A DNA stretch of 64,000 nucleotides from Tritrichomonas musculus (Eukaryota > Parabasalia > Tritrichomonadida > Tritrichomonadidae). Shown in pieces: positions 20,701-30,918 of this stretch (the first letter of the stretch is position 1; each line of letters opens with the position of its first letter). The stretch is from the NCBI GenBank assembly GCA_039105265.1, contig JAPFFF010000002.1, positions 620,001-684,000 of the forward strand, given 5' to 3'. The translations under genes were made by a program, and so were the position numbers. The notes beneath the pieces are model-generated. The model was not told the origin of the DNA and ran no database searches. It was given only the letters and a program-made list of their open reading frames with translations.

Positions 20701-23700
20701 GACCAAATAGCGATTCAAAATTAAGTATGAGAGAGATCATTAGTATGAATGTTTACACTGCATTAATGACTGTTTTTGAGATCATGTCCATTACATCATC
20801 ACCATTGATTGTTCAACAAGTCATATCTCTTTTTACACCAGTGAATAATCATTACATAACACCACTTCATCCAGTTCTTGTTGAGAAGATTGAAGATATG
20901 CTTGATAATGAGAATAACTCACCAAGTATCACTACTTCACTAATTCAAGGACACAACATTCAAATCAACATGGATAAGAACTTTATATTCATGTGCTGGA
21001 TTTACATTGATTCAACAACACAAGCACACATATTGAATGTTAAATGCAATGATAATTTATCTTTATTAACAATTGCTGTTGATAAACAATTAATATACAT
21101 TAATAAAGAATGCACATATGTTCAGATCCCAAAGAATAGATGGACCTTTCTAACAGCTTCATTAACAAATAATAATAATCAACGTTTTGATCTTGAAATT
21201 ACAATAGAAACAATTACAGTAAAAATAATTGATGATTTACATTTGGATGATGAACTTATTAGATTATTGCTGTCTAATTCTTCAAAGAATGATACTAACA
21301 ACATATCTTTTACTGTGACAATTGGTGGAATTGGAAGCAACTCTGGAAGAATGGGAAACTTCGCCTTCTTTCCAAACACTGATTCTAAGATAATGAAGAC
21401 AGTTTATTCAAATGGACCACGGTCGAATGGATGTAATAATTTGAGTGTTATTCCATTTTATTTTGCTGATGATTTAACATTACGTAAATTGAACCTTTCT
21501 TCAACGAATTATATGGGTGAAGAAAAGACGTTTTCATCAATTTTATTAAATTCGTTTGAAATAGAAACATTTCTTCCATTATTTGCGCAATTAGATTTTC
21601 CATTCATTGATGAGACAGAAAATTCTAGTTTAACTTTTAAAGCAACTGATTTGGCAAATCTTTTAAAGGCAGCGTTTGCAGCAAGTAGCATTCAAAGGAA
21701 CCAAGATTTTGATTTTGCTATTCTAGCTCATATTTTAATTAATTTAAGTCCAAAACATTTAACTTTTGAATTATACACAATTTTTTATTCTATTTATGTA
21801 CAACATTTAGCTGCTTTAAATTCATGTTCAGATGCCACATTAATCACAGATGGTAATTATAAATTCTTAACGTGCATAACAAACAACATTCTTGTTAACT
21901 TTGAACTTTGGTATGCATCACCAGCCGCAGAACAAGAGAAAATTGTTGATTTCATTAAAGAACAACGAATCATAACTAATTTGCCTCAATTACTAGTCAT
22001 TCTTAGAATGTATTATTGGTATGAGCCATTACTTAAGATGCCAACGACATCATCAATGATTAGTCTAAACACATCAGGCATTTCCAAGCATTTTGTTGAA
22101 CATGGATTACCTGATTCGGAAAGACAAAGAGATCCAAATTTGAATACAAAGCATTGTCGAAGATCTCTTCTCTCAATGTTTTTACCATATGACAATCTTG
22201 ATGCTTCAAAAAGTGTCTCTATTATGCGATTAAACACGGAATCCCTTTTTGAATCCTTTTCCTCTCAAAATTTGAGTCAAATAGAAAGTAGTATTGAATA
22301 CATTGACAACATAAATAATGCGAAATCCAATTCTACTTCCTATTTAAATTCAAGTACGCAATTAGATATCATCACAGAAGATGATTTTGTATTGATAATT
22401 GGTCATTGCATTTTAATTATCACATCGACACGCGATCCATATCAAGCATATGATCTTCTTGATTTTCTTCAGCAAGCAAGATACTCATTCATTAGTCAAG
22501 AGACTCTTTTCATCCTTCACAAATTACTACAGAATGAATTGAGTGATGATACAATCATCTGCTTGACAATAGGCGTCATTATTGCAATCCATAAGCAAGT
22601 TCACTATACAAATGGATTCAACATAACGAAACACATTGAAATTGCCTTCTCAATCATATCAAGAAGGCCTCTTTCAAGCAACAGCGCAAGCTTTTTAGAG
22701 TCTTGTATTGGAATGCTTAATGATTGTCCCGATCTTTTCGAGCTTTGTTCTTTCTTATCAATGCAAAGAAGAGAGTCTTTGTTGTATCATCGAATAAAGC
22801 CTTCTCCATTCTTTTGTACACGAAAAACATGGGCAATTTGGGCGGTTATTAATTCAATGATAATTGCACCGAAAAACAATGAAAATGATCTTGAAAAAGA
22901 AAGTGAATCATCTTTTATTCTTAACTTTCTAATTCGTTGTAAACCTTGCGATGAATGCTGGTTCAGTATTTATGATAGCATTCGATTATCAACGATTGTT
23001 TTCTCTGATTTTCATTTCTTTGACCATCGAACAAGATTCCTTACATTGCTTGCTAATTATGTATTGAAAAACTCGGATTCTTTGAGTGACGCTTCTATTG
23101 AAGCTACTTTTATAATGATTGCTTTTTCAATCCTCTTTAGGAAGCACAAAAAAAGTTGTCCAATTTCGAATCAAATGAAAAAGTTGTTTTTGAAGTCTCC
23201 TTTTAATTCTGAAAATGCAAAAAATGATTCAAGTTTGATTGATGAAAAATCAAATAAAATTAATTTTGATGATTTTGGTTGTCCTCATCAAATTCTTAAT
23301 GTAATTCGTTCACAAACAGTAATTCGAATTCATCTTGATTTTACTTTTGGACTCAAAATTGATGACAACCTTCATTGGTCTGATATTAATCTAGCTGAAT
23401 TAGCGCTTTCCATTTCGTTAAGAATTAAAATTTCAAAGTTTTATAAGGCTTCTTTTTTGATAGCGTCATTTATCTTGTCAAGCTCAAATGGAGGCAAAAA
23501 TGAATCAGGCTATCACAAGTTCATTCAGTGGTGGTATGATGAGATGGGATTCAATGAAAAAGACAGAGAAAACAATCTTGAATTCTTCAACTTTTTCTAT
23601 GGAAAATTCAATGATACTAAGGCACAGATACCTGAATGGCAAAGTCTTGTTAAAATCATTGATTGGGAACTTATATTACGGCAAACAATTGGTCTTGCTG

Positions 23701-26700
23701 AAAGCATAAATAAACAATTCGGAAGCAACACCAACAACGTAATTAATAATATTAATTATTTGTATACAAATAATTCTTCATCAAATTCACTTTCATCATC
23801 AGTAACTCTATTTCCTTCATCTCAAGATTCGAAAACGACAAATAACTCATCATTAAGCAATTATTTATTTGATTCATCATATGCAGATGAGTTTGTTTTG
23901 GAGATTGATAGAGTTATTCATAAAGTTGTTGAATCAGTCATTTTATTACTCGATGATGGAATGAAAAGATGGGAGTTACTTTGGGGAAATATGACTGTAA
24001 TTGGTGGTGCTTGGAATTTCCTTGATAAAAGTCAAAACAAAAAGGAAATCAAATCTTCTGAAAATTTAGATACACTTGATAACATCGCTAAAATGTCTAA
24101 AATTCAAAACATTTCTGATTCAAATCCAAAATGGAAACGTGAATTTATAACAACTTCATTTTATTGTCCAATGAAATTGAAGAAAAATAAACGTTTCAAT
24201 CCTCATATTGAAGCAGCAATTACACGTGAAATTGGCAATTATTCAAATGCTCAACAATTAGTTCGTGCTTATCGAGGAAAAATTGAAGATCAATATCGCC
24301 AACAGAGACAAAAGACACTTCTTAGTCTTTCAGACGAATTTGAACAAGCTTTAAATAGATCAACTTCAGTTAGCACTGTTTTAAAGAGCAAAGAAGAAGA
24401 AAACAAAAAAGATAATCATCAATTTCAAAATAATGTTAAACGTTCTTTATCAATGCCAAAAATGAAGAATAGTCAAGAAGAAGAACGGAAAAGTTTAAAT
24501 TCTAATGAATTTACTTCTGAAAATGATGATAATATTATTAGAGGATCAATTGATTACATTTCTCCACAATCTTCTCCTTCTTCTTCAATTGTTTCAACAC
24601 ATTCGTTATTTAAACAACAATTAAAACAACAGAAGAAATTGAAGAAAAAAGAAATGCGTGAAAAAAATATTTTAATAACTAAATGTGAAGTTATTAAAGC
24701 AACAAAAGATATTCTTGGTGTTTTTTCAATCAATGAAAAAGAATTGTTCATTTTAATTTCTCCTCCTTCTTCATTGTTGTTATCTGCATCTTATGTTTCA
24801 CCAACAACGACTACAGAAAAAGTTGTAGCTAAAAAAACTTATAGAATTCCAATTCCAAGAATATCTGAGATTTTCATGCGGAAAAGATTCCAACATTCAA
24901 CAGCGATTGAAATCTTCTGCATTGATGGAAAATCATTCTTTATCAATTTCCAAGATAAAGAAACATCTTTAAAAGTCGTTGACAACATTGTTAAATGTAT
25001 TAAAAACAACAACAACAACAACAATACAAATATATTGGAATCATTAAATATTCCTCTTATTTTGAAGTCTTCTTTATACAATCAATCAGGAAACTTTTTA
25101 AAAATTGTTCAAAAAAGTTTCGATTTTAATGAATTCTTCCAAAAACAGCAATTCACTTCAAAATGGGCCAGAGGCAAAATGTCCAATTTTGAGTACTTGA
25201 TTAAATTGAACATCTTCAGTGGAAGAAGTTTTACTGATCTTTCATTATATCCGATTTTTCCATGGATCATTTCGAAGTTTGATTGTAAAGTACTCAATTT
25301 GAATGATTTCCAGATTTTCAGAGACTTGACAAAGCCAATCGGAGCCATTGGCGAGGAGAGGCTGAATGAGCTGCTAGAAAGAATGGAAGAGATGAAGATG
25401 GCCAATCAACAAATGAAGCTAATCATGAGACGCAAGTCTAAATCAAGCACAAATAATAGTAATATTAATAGTAGCACTAGCGATCTTCCACCTGTTGGCT
25501 CATCGTTGATGAATTTAGAAGATGGCTTTGAAGATCCTTATTTGTACTTTTCATATGTGATATGCCCGCTTGCTGTCTTTCTGTATTTGATCAGGATGGA
25601 GCCTTTCACGACGCTCCATATCAAGATGCAAAGCAACAAGTTTGATCATGGATCAAGGATCTTTTCATCGATTGCTGATTCATTCAATTCGGCAACTGCT
25701 TCACTGAACAATTATCGCGAATTGCCGCCTGATTTCTTCTTCAGTCCTGAAGTCCTCATCAACGAGAACAGGTTTGATTTGGGGTCAAATAAGCATGGAG
25801 TCATTGATGACGTCGAGCTTCCTAACTGGGTTCATAATAACGACGCTTTCGAGTTTGTTTACTTGATGAGAAAAGCACTCGAGTCAGACTTCGTCTCGTC
25901 TTTCTTGCCAGATTGGATCGACTTGATGTGGGGATACAAGCAAAGAGGCGAAGAAGCGATCAAGGCAAACAACATATATTCCAGTCAGCTTTACGATTCA
26001 GTATGGGACACGCATTCAGCTGCACAGAAGAACTCAAACAAGAAGGCTGAAATAGAAGCAACTCTTTGTCATGTCGGCCAAATACCCCCACAAATTTTCA
26101 ATGAGCCACACATTAAGAAAGAAGTCATACAAAAAGTTCCTCTCTTTTCAACCGTCTCTGTTGTAAACTTCTCCCAACAATCAAGTGCCACAACTAGCAA
26201 TAATAATAGAAGGAAGAGCAAGTCAAGCATTCCTGACGAGTTGCGTCTGAATGAGACCGTTCTTTCTGCCTTCATTTCGTTTGAAAAGGGAGGTATCATT
26301 CATCTCTCAATATGCACACTTTTTGACACACTTAAACACAAAAAGTCAGCAAACACTAGAAGACTCGACTTTTTGATAACAGACGATAGAAATATCAAAA
26401 TTTTGAAAGAATTGAATTTCTTCTCAAAAAGTTCAAATGACAATTCTCTTTCATGCGTCAAATATTTCGCAGACGAGTCTTGCTTCATCCTGCCAAGCGG
26501 AAAATTATATCATCCTTTCTGCGGCGTCAGCCTACAAGAGAAAGTTTCCTCTGTAGCTTTCAATGACGGTTACATGGCTGCCGTCGTCGATAACGACTCA
26601 ACAGTGCTTCTCTTTGGACCTGAATTGGCTGACCAATTCACCATTGACGGTGGCCTGCAAAGCATGACAAACAACCAACAACAAAACAACAACAAAGAAA

Positions 26701-27536
26701 CTGATTCAAAAAGTTCTTCATTGAATTTTGTGGGAAAACCGATCAAGTTCTACGGTGAAAAAGTTCTTTGTTGCGAAATTTCTGCAACTTTTAAAGTGGT
26801 CGTTTGTGGCACTTTTTCAGGTCACATCTTCATCTGTTCCCTCTTCAATTCAGTCAAAGTTAACGTGATCAACTTGAACATCAACTTTGAGAGAAAGAAA
26901 TTGAATGACAACGACGAAAATGACCTCAAAAATGAAAAAAGCGAATTTTTTGTTCCAAGAAAAATTTTGATCAGCAGATCTTGGGGATTCATTATTTGCT
27001 ACGCAGAATCTGTATCAAGGTCAAATTTCAACGAGGTCAATTTTAGGTCAAATATTGAAAATGGAAATGAAATTGAACAAAATCAAAATAATGACATTAA
27101 TTTGCATGCTTCACTTGGTGGCGACGATATTGATTTTGACTTTGACAAATTTGACCATAGAGGCGAAAATGGCTTGAATAGAAAAAGATCAATATTCGTA
27201 TTTAATATAAATGGTCGTTTTATTAGAAAAATTGATATAGGATTTAGAATGACTTCTTGGTGTACCTGGATGTCGCACAAGTCATTCGATTACGTGTCAA
27301 TTGGATCTGATGATGGAAGAATTTTTGCATTTGAAGCTTTTGCTTTGGATGAGGGAGATTTCATTGATAATAAAGGTGATATAAGCAAGTGGAATAAGAA
27401 TGGAAGCCTTGTTTGCTTGTTTTGTGATCACGACAGATCAAAAATTATCACTTGTAAAGAAAAGAAAGGAAATATTGTTGGTGTAACTGCTGATTGCAAA
27501 CTTCTATTTGCACCTCTTCCTTCTGATTTCGTTTAA
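17745..27536 (+). CDS. Giant BEACH-domain protein (PH-BEACH-WD40)
   Basis: BEACH proteins are large scaffolds in vesicle fusion, lysosome size control, autophagy and cytokinesis. This 3263-residue copy has a long helical N-terminal half, an Asn-rich insert (about 764-805), a ConA/LamG-like beta domain at about 1072-1218 (FIFMCWIYIDS, RWTFLTASL), and a basic low-complexity linker. A PH-like domain (about 2320-2445) and the BEACH domain (about 2470-2775) follow. BEACH signatures are SNFEYLIKLNIFSGRSFTDL, YPIFPWII, YLIRMEPFTTLHIKMQSNKFD, ELPPDFFFSPEVL and LPDWIDLMWGYKQRG. WD-repeat-like beta segments fill the C-terminus. A Lys/Ser/Asn-rich insert interrupts BEACH after PYPIFPWII. The gene is A/T-rich at its 5' end and richer in G/C after about 25.3 kb. 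A Cys-rich knuckle (CIECHHCGFD) sits near residue 945. The stop overlaps TAAA and a long A-rich tract follows. Confidence 0.93.
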   Translation: MNIKKITLIKKVLLSQELKYVKSDCEKNDQIIPFFSFPETDGIILYFSKFSSNPNLPKETDPKNNLDFNFQPNNQVLKHIFLNSNWDNEDIIESSPTYFLQILYSKYCLFSFAKLFIDNNPNLKSQIFIDLLLAFTKLKKIKNKIIQNIVNETFSYLFLEFLHSFDKKSFEIIFPSLSDFLFSESYDNQIFSLIPEIMHTLIHEYGFNFDSVTAKFSSILQMILVDKITNLKLSTQSSFAEQIPQKENEPIQFTQSYIASTSLDKTDNTNINKNENITIKKQLNNDDNEITEEGLIVQKIFNCCQPFFLNLNDCALNLLCYLPKFLDDNKIDAFFFKFPFCFEQFIESEKKPFITIPQKIDKIFQFTPIQSPPSLSQFYDNVITFPNGLPFINKTDIKSKNQKSEVYQVKDLNKTNFFVSDKYSRYFHFNLVSINDQDDTNLGTKLLAFMSSELVSKIITVLKIIDDNREKSSLTITILNSFCELIKFKKDSPYVFDYIALFIHILTKLPKNDELEVPFPTAFLFDPSFEVTQELHLLRLCSIRALLNFELRTLENLLREVINYPLIMTEITLIFIELGNVFSKIIIKRSPRWFFRIFKEIGSVYQHEDIYGKIERELIETPRIVLLSLLERCFQYENVAEIIMKDTISIHFFLSHLFEVNLQPFILDQFSFYISRYDISNEFIQILLQLFMQIAQLMPSKKGITLITGLLSIIIKNSPNLKSFTPLNDLLCDIIDKLEIKDNKKNKDSQSNNESKNIDIDDINNNNNNNIENNNNNNNTNDNNENKDRPNNNNDNESKLNDFDDRNCFDESGLLLSWNFVDEIFTLLISYSMSNIKILQRLFDSIERILLHFSLLPSESIKFIERTGEKDQQKTNNEILNIKIFDKLIQLLSGTFISKYELIFHTTISNFEVLKILFTVFQASSVINIFNFAFKFCCFSNLNCIECHHCGFDSLLLEYIQSNREKFIQTGTKENTKKVPNGHFIRPNSDSKLSMREIISMNVYTALMTVFEIMSITSSPLIVQQVISLFTPVNNHYITPLHPVLVEKIEDMLDNENNSPSITTSLIQGHNIQINMDKNFIFMCWIYIDSTTQAHILNVKCNDNLSLLTIAVDKQLIYINKECTYVQIPKNRWTFLTASLTNNNNQRFDLEITIETITVKIIDDLHLDDELIRLLLSNSSKNDTNNISFTVTIGGIGSNSGRMGNFAFFPNTDSKIMKTVYSNGPRSNGCNNLSVIPFYFADDLTLRKLNLSSTNYMGEEKTFSSILLNSFEIETFLPLFAQLDFPFIDETENSSLTFKATDLANLLKAAFAASSIQRNQDFDFAILAHILINLSPKHLTFELYTIFYSIYVQHLAALNSCSDATLITDGNYKFLTCITNNILVNFELWYASPAAEQEKIVDFIKEQRIITNLPQLLVILRMYYWYEPLLKMPTTSSMISLNTSGISKHFVEHGLPDSERQRDPNLNTKHCRRSLLSMFLPYDNLDASKSVSIMRLNTESLFESFSSQNLSQIESSIEYIDNINNAKSNSTSYLNSSTQLDIITEDDFVLIIGHCILIITSTRDPYQAYDLLDFLQQARYSFISQETLFILHKLLQNELSDDTIICLTIGVIIAIHKQVHYTNGFNITKHIEIAFSIISRRPLSSNSASFLESCIGMLNDCPDLFELCSFLSMQRRESLLYHRIKPSPFFCTRKTWAIWAVINSMIIAPKNNENDLEKESESSFILNFLIRCKPCDECWFSIYDSIRLSTIVFSDFHFFDHRTRFLTLLANYVLKNSDSLSDASIEATFIMIAFSILFRKHKKSCPISNQMKKLFLKSPFNSENAKNDSSLIDEKSNKINFDDFGCPHQILNVIRSQTVIRIHLDFTFGLKIDDNLHWSDINLAELALSISLRIKISKFYKASFLIASFILSSSNGGKNESGYHKFIQWWYDEMGFNEKDRENNLEFFNFFYGKFNDTKAQIPEWQSLVKIIDWELILRQTIGLAESINKQFGSNTNNVINNINYLYTNNSSSNSLSSSVTLFPSSQDSKTTNNSSLSNYLFDSSYADEFVLEIDRVIHKVVESVILLLDDGMKRWELLWGNMTVIGGAWNFLDKSQNKKEIKSSENLDTLDNIAKMSKIQNISDSNPKWKREFITTSFYCPMKLKKNKRFNPHIEAAITREIGNYSNAQQLVRAYRGKIEDQYRQQRQKTLLSLSDEFEQALNRSTSVSTVLKSKEEENKKDNHQFQNNVKRSLSMPKMKNSQEEERKSLNSNEFTSENDDNIIRGSIDYISPQSSPSSSIVSTHSLFKQQLKQQKKLKKKEMREKNILITKCEVIKATKDILGVFSINEKELFILISPPSSLLLSASYVSPTTTTEKVVAKKTYRIPIPRISEIFMRKRFQHSTAIEIFCIDGKSFFINFQDKETSLKVVDNIVKCIKNNNNNNNTNILESLNIPLILKSSLYNQSGNFLKIVQKSFDFNEFFQKQQFTSKWARGKMSNFEYLIKLNIFSGRSFTDLSLYPIFPWIISKFDCKVLNLNDFQIFRDLTKPIGAIGEERLNELLERMEEMKMANQQMKLIMRRKSKSSTNNSNINSSTSDLPPVGSSLMNLEDGFEDPYLYFSYVICPLAVFLYLIRMEPFTTLHIKMQSNKFDHGSRIFSSIADSFNSATASLNNYRELPPDFFFSPEVLINENRFDLGSNKHGVIDDVELPNWVHNNDAFEFVYLMRKALESDFVSSFLPDWIDLMWGYKQRGEEAIKANNIYSSQLYDSVWDTHSAAQKNSNKKAEIEATLCHVGQIPPQIFNEPHIKKEVIQKVPLFSTVSVVNFSQQSSATTSNNNRRKSKSSIPDELRLNETVLSAFISFEKGGIIHLSICTLFDTLKHKKSANTRRLDFLITDDRNIKILKELNFFSKSSNDNSLSCVKYFADESCFILPSGKLYHPFCGVSLQEKVSSVAFNDGYMAAVVDNDSTVLLFGPELADQFTIDGGLQSMTNNQQQNNNKETDSKSSSLNFVGKPIKFYGEKVLCCEISATFKVVVCGTFSGHIFICSLFNSVKVNVINLNINFERKKLNDNDENDLKNEKSEFFVPRKILISRSWGFIICYAESVSRSNFNEVNFRSNIENGNEIEQNQNNDINLHASLGGDDIDFDFDKFDHRGENGLNRKRSIFVFNINGRFIRKIDIGFRMTSWCTWMSHKSFDYVSIGSDDGRIFAFEAFALDEGDFIDNKGDISKWNKNGSLVCLFCDHDRSKIITCKEKKGNIVGVTADCKLLFAPLPSDFV
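20031..20135 (+). repeat. Asn-codon repeat inside the first BEACH gene
   Basis: AAT/AAC codons recur, coding a poly-Asn/Asp insert. Smaller runs occur near 25010-25030. These are trinucleotide expansions inside a disordered linker. Confidence 0.7.
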
Positions 27537-28076
27537 AAAAAAAGAAAAAAAAAAAAAAAAAAGATCATCGTATATATAATGTATTAGAGAAAAAAAAATA
27601 ATTTGTTTTTATAGATATATAAAATTTGTAATAAATATTATGTTAATTAATATCTTTTATTTGATTTTTTATTTTTCAAAATAGAAATTGGGTATTCCTT
27701 ATAATTATATGAGATAAATAAAAAGAGGTACTTTATTGCAAATCTTTAAACATTCGATTGACCATAAAGGATTTTCATGGAAATATTTGGTTTTATCAAA
27801 ATTCTCATTTTTTATAGCGAACGTTTACAATTTTTATTTGATATGCATTTTTAAAGAAAACAAAAACACAATATATATAAAACTTATATTATTTTATATC
27901 AAAACACTGAATTACAGATTTAATGAAATATAAATAAAAAATACTATATAAATAATGCGGTATGCTAATTTTTTTAGTCTTATGAAATATTTCAAAGAAA
28001 ATTCTGAATGCTTTCTGAAAATAAACAATATTCATTCAATTTTTCATAAGAAGAATGTTTAGATTTTAGCAAGAAA
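27537..28076. other. Intergenic spacer, 540 bases
   Basis: It begins with a poly(A) tract directly after the BEACH stop (about 27536-27562, broken by single G residues). The rest is A/T-rich. A 65-codon open stretch at 27736 has no features of a gene. Confidence 0.4.
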
Positions 28077-30095
28077 ATGACGAAATCAAGCGAAGAAATG
28101 CAATCTCAAGAATTAAAATCAACTGTTTTTAACGATATTAATATTTTACATACAACAACATCAGAAACTTCTAATTCCGCTAATAAAGACACAATTATCG
28201 ATAATTTACAAGAAAAGATGGGCGAACTCCTTAAAACAAATCAAGAGCTCTGCTCAGTTAGAAATCAAATACAAATTATCAAAGAAAAAAATATTGTACT
28301 TCAAAGTCAATTAGAACAAGAAAAAAAAATATCAAGTCAAATACCAGAACTTCAAAAAGAAATATCAGAAAAGTCAACATTAATTATAAATTTAAAAAAC
28401 CAAATTAATGATTTAAAACAAAATAATGATTCACTCAATTCTAATATTGAAAGCCTAAAGCAAAAAATTGAGCAAATCACTCAAGATTCTCAAAATGAAC
28501 TTAAGCAAAAAGTAAATATGCAAACAAGTGAATTAAAAGCCACAATTGAAATTAAAAATAACGAAATCCAATCATTAAAACAGCAACTGGAGGAGCTAAA
28601 AGCTCTCAACACATCTAATAATGAATCTATTATTCAAAGCAGAATTGATAAGGAACGATTAATGGCAGTACAAGCTGATAAAGAAAAAGAAAGTCTTCTA
28701 TTTAAAGAAGAAATGGCCAAGTTAACAAACAAATTTAAATTAATTAAAGAAAAGCATCAAAAAGAAAGAGAAAACAGCCAAAATTTAATGATCACCTTAA
28801 ATAAATACAAAAGTGAAATAGATAAATATAAACAAAAAGATCAATTGACAAAAGAAAGAAATGAAAAACTTGAACAAAGTTTGCATGAAGCAAAAGATCT
28901 TGTTAGACAGGTGTTGTCAATCAAAAATCCACAGTTTCAAACAATTGAAGAGCTCAATAATTATGTCACTCATAAAAAAGAAGAAAATAAGTTCTTAAAG
29001 AATGAATTAAGGACTCAGAAGAAGACGGTTAAAAGGTTTGCTTTTGCAATTCAAAAATACGAAGAAAAAATCTCAAATTTAAACACTAATATTGCCAAAG
29101 CAAAAACTGCGGATGCTTCATTGAAAACACAAATCGAAACACAGTTAAAAGACTTTGAACAATTAAATAATAAATTGGATATTTGCCAACGCAAGCTATC
29201 CATCATACCTGTTTATGAAAATGTAACAGCCGATTTAAGAAACAGACTTCAAGAAATTTTAACAGTTATTCGTCCAGAAATACCAGAAGTTACAGTTAGA
29301 TCATTATGCATTTTTATTATTATGCTAAGAAGATGGAAGAACCTTACTGGCCTTCTACCTAAGACATATGTTAGTGATTCAAGAAATTGGTGGTGGATGA
29401 ATCCACCAGAATCACAAAAATTAACAAGCTCTGAAATAAGTAATTTAATTACTTCTTTAAGAAATAAAGTTGAGAAATACAAAAATTTATCAGACCAACT
29501 ACAGTATCAAATTGAACAATACGATCAAAAATTAAAAGATTCTCAAAATTGTGCAAATAAATCATCCAAAACGATGCGATATAATGCTAAAAAGATTGCA
29601 GATCTAGAAAATCAAATTGAAGAATTGGAAAAGTTAACACATTATGATATTAAAACAAATAGCGAATATCAAGGACTTATAGAAAGACTAAAAGAAACAG
29701 AAGCTGAATTAGAGGAGACACAACAAAAGCTTAGAGAAAGCGAAATTGAAGTTTCAAACTTGCAAATTACTCTTTCAAGAGCAAAACAACAACTTAGTAA
29801 TCAATGCTTATTAACAAGACAAAAAGAACGAGCCTTAGAAGATACCAAATATCAGCTGTACAGCGCTCAAAAGGGAATTGCTCATTTGAAACAAGGAAAT
29901 AACATGAGAACTAAAGAAATTCTTTCATTAGAGAGAGGAATTCAGAAAGAGAAAAGAAATGCCACATCAGCCAATACGCAAAACGCTGTACTTACTCTTG
30001 AAAACAGAAGAATGAATTTTATGATTTCAAATCAGAACAGAGAAAATTTGTCTAATAGTCCAGAACATCAGTTTGTTGACCAATCTCCCAAATAA
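28077..30095 (+). CDS. Long coiled-coil protein
   Basis: This encodes 672 residues, Lys/Glu/Gln-rich, with heptads of Leu/Ile over about residues 40-385 and 465-645. The two rods flank a short non-coiled segment (about 400-460) with RSLCIFIIMLRRWKNLTGLL and a Trp-rich turn (RNWWWMNPPES). The shape suits a structural or tethering protein of the cytoskeleton, centrosome-like bodies or Golgi. I recognise no family, and coiled coils give misleading similarity, so no function is assigned. The start is an ATG at 28077. It lies between the BEACH gene and the small TMEM128-like gene, all on the plus strand, with separate promoters. Confidence 0.85.
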   Translation: MTKSSEEMQSQELKSTVFNDINILHTTTSETSNSANKDTIIDNLQEKMGELLKTNQELCSVRNQIQIIKEKNIVLQSQLEQEKKISSQIPELQKEISEKSTLIINLKNQINDLKQNNDSLNSNIESLKQKIEQITQDSQNELKQKVNMQTSELKATIEIKNNEIQSLKQQLEELKALNTSNNESIIQSRIDKERLMAVQADKEKESLLFKEEMAKLTNKFKLIKEKHQKERENSQNLMITLNKYKSEIDKYKQKDQLTKERNEKLEQSLHEAKDLVRQVLSIKNPQFQTIEELNNYVTHKKEENKFLKNELRTQKKTVKRFAFAIQKYEEKISNLNTNIAKAKTADASLKTQIETQLKDFEQLNNKLDICQRKLSIIPVYENVTADLRNRLQEILTVIRPEIPEVTVRSLCIFIIMLRRWKNLTGLLPKTYVSDSRNWWWMNPPESQKLTSSEISNLITSLRNKVEKYKNLSDQLQYQIEQYDQKLKDSQNCANKSSKTMRYNAKKIADLENQIEELEKLTHYDIKTNSEYQGLIERLKETEAELEETQQKLRESEIEVSNLQITLSRAKQQLSNQCLLTRQKERALEDTKYQLYSAQKGIAHLKQGNNMRTKEILSLERGIQKEKRNATSANTQNAVLTLENRRMNFMISNQNRENLSNSPEHQFVDQSPK

Positions 30096-30387
30096 GATGT
30101 TTTTTTGTTCTATTCGATGAATTGCATCAAAATGTTTTTTATATTTATAAATATTATTTAAATACTCATAAGTTTGTATTTCGTTATTCCTTGATGAACT
30201 TACATATATTTATTTATATTGCTTTTTATTATTTCATAATGAAAATCGTTAAGCATTAATATTTTTAAAAATATATCAGTAATTTACATATAGATTTTAT
30301 ATAAAATCAAAAAAGGTTTTTCTTGAATATCATAATGAAAAAAAAAAAGAACAAATATGAATTCAAAATCTTTAAAATTATTTTCAA

Positions 30388-30918
30388 ATGAAAAGAAGTA
30401 ATAAAAAACAGCAACAGCAACAACAGCATAATCAACAACAGCAACAACAAGCACAACTACAGCAAGAACAAAAATATAAGCTTAAGTCGCAGCCACAGAC
30501 CGTTCCTTCTTCTAAAAAGTTTAAACAAAAAATTATACCAATTATCAAGACTCTTTTATCAGCTCTCTCATTCTATATTGTTTGCGTTTACTTTGATGTA
30601 TTTACATATATCCAATCACCAGAATCAAACAATTCAGGCTACTTCTCCAAATCTATTTGGAGCTTCTCATGCGCAATTATAATTTATGTTATTGACTATA
30701 TTACATATGTTGTCCGTCCAAGGCCTTCACAAAGAATAACGATAGAACGCTGGTATACAGTAACTCCTATTACAGTTTGGGCAATAATGATACTCCATGC
30801 TCTTGGGCTTTCGTTCATGGTTGCAATGCTTTGGCCACAGCATGGAGCACTAAGCTTTCTTATTTGTGGTATATTTGCATTCATGATGATTAACATACTG
30901 CAATTTTCACCTATTTAA
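30388..30918 (+). CDS. Small four-span membrane protein, TMEM128-like, with poly-Gln N-terminus
   Basis: This encodes 176 residues. Residues 5-35 are nearly all Gln, then a basic stretch leads to four hydrophobic spans at about 50-70, 88-108, 122-146 and 150-172. The pattern of spans two to four, with RWYTVTPITVWAIMILHALGL and then MLWP...FAFMMI, resembles the ER protein TMEM128 (YPALIPITTASFIAAGI, then ALWHVW). This comparison is from memory. TMEM128-family proteins are poorly characterised, so the function is unknown; ER localisation is an inference. The poly-Gln is coded by mixed CAG/CAA, so it is a translated low-complexity tail and not a pure repeat expansion. Confidence 0.6.
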   Translation: MKRSNKKQQQQQQHNQQQQQQAQLQQEQKYKLKSQPQTVPSSKKFKQKIIPIIKTLLSALSFYIVCVYFDVFTYIQSPESNNSGYFSKSIWSFSCAIIIYVIDYITYVVRPRPSQRITIERWYTVTPITVWAIMILHALGLSFMVAMLWPQHGALSFLICGIFAFMMINILQFSPI

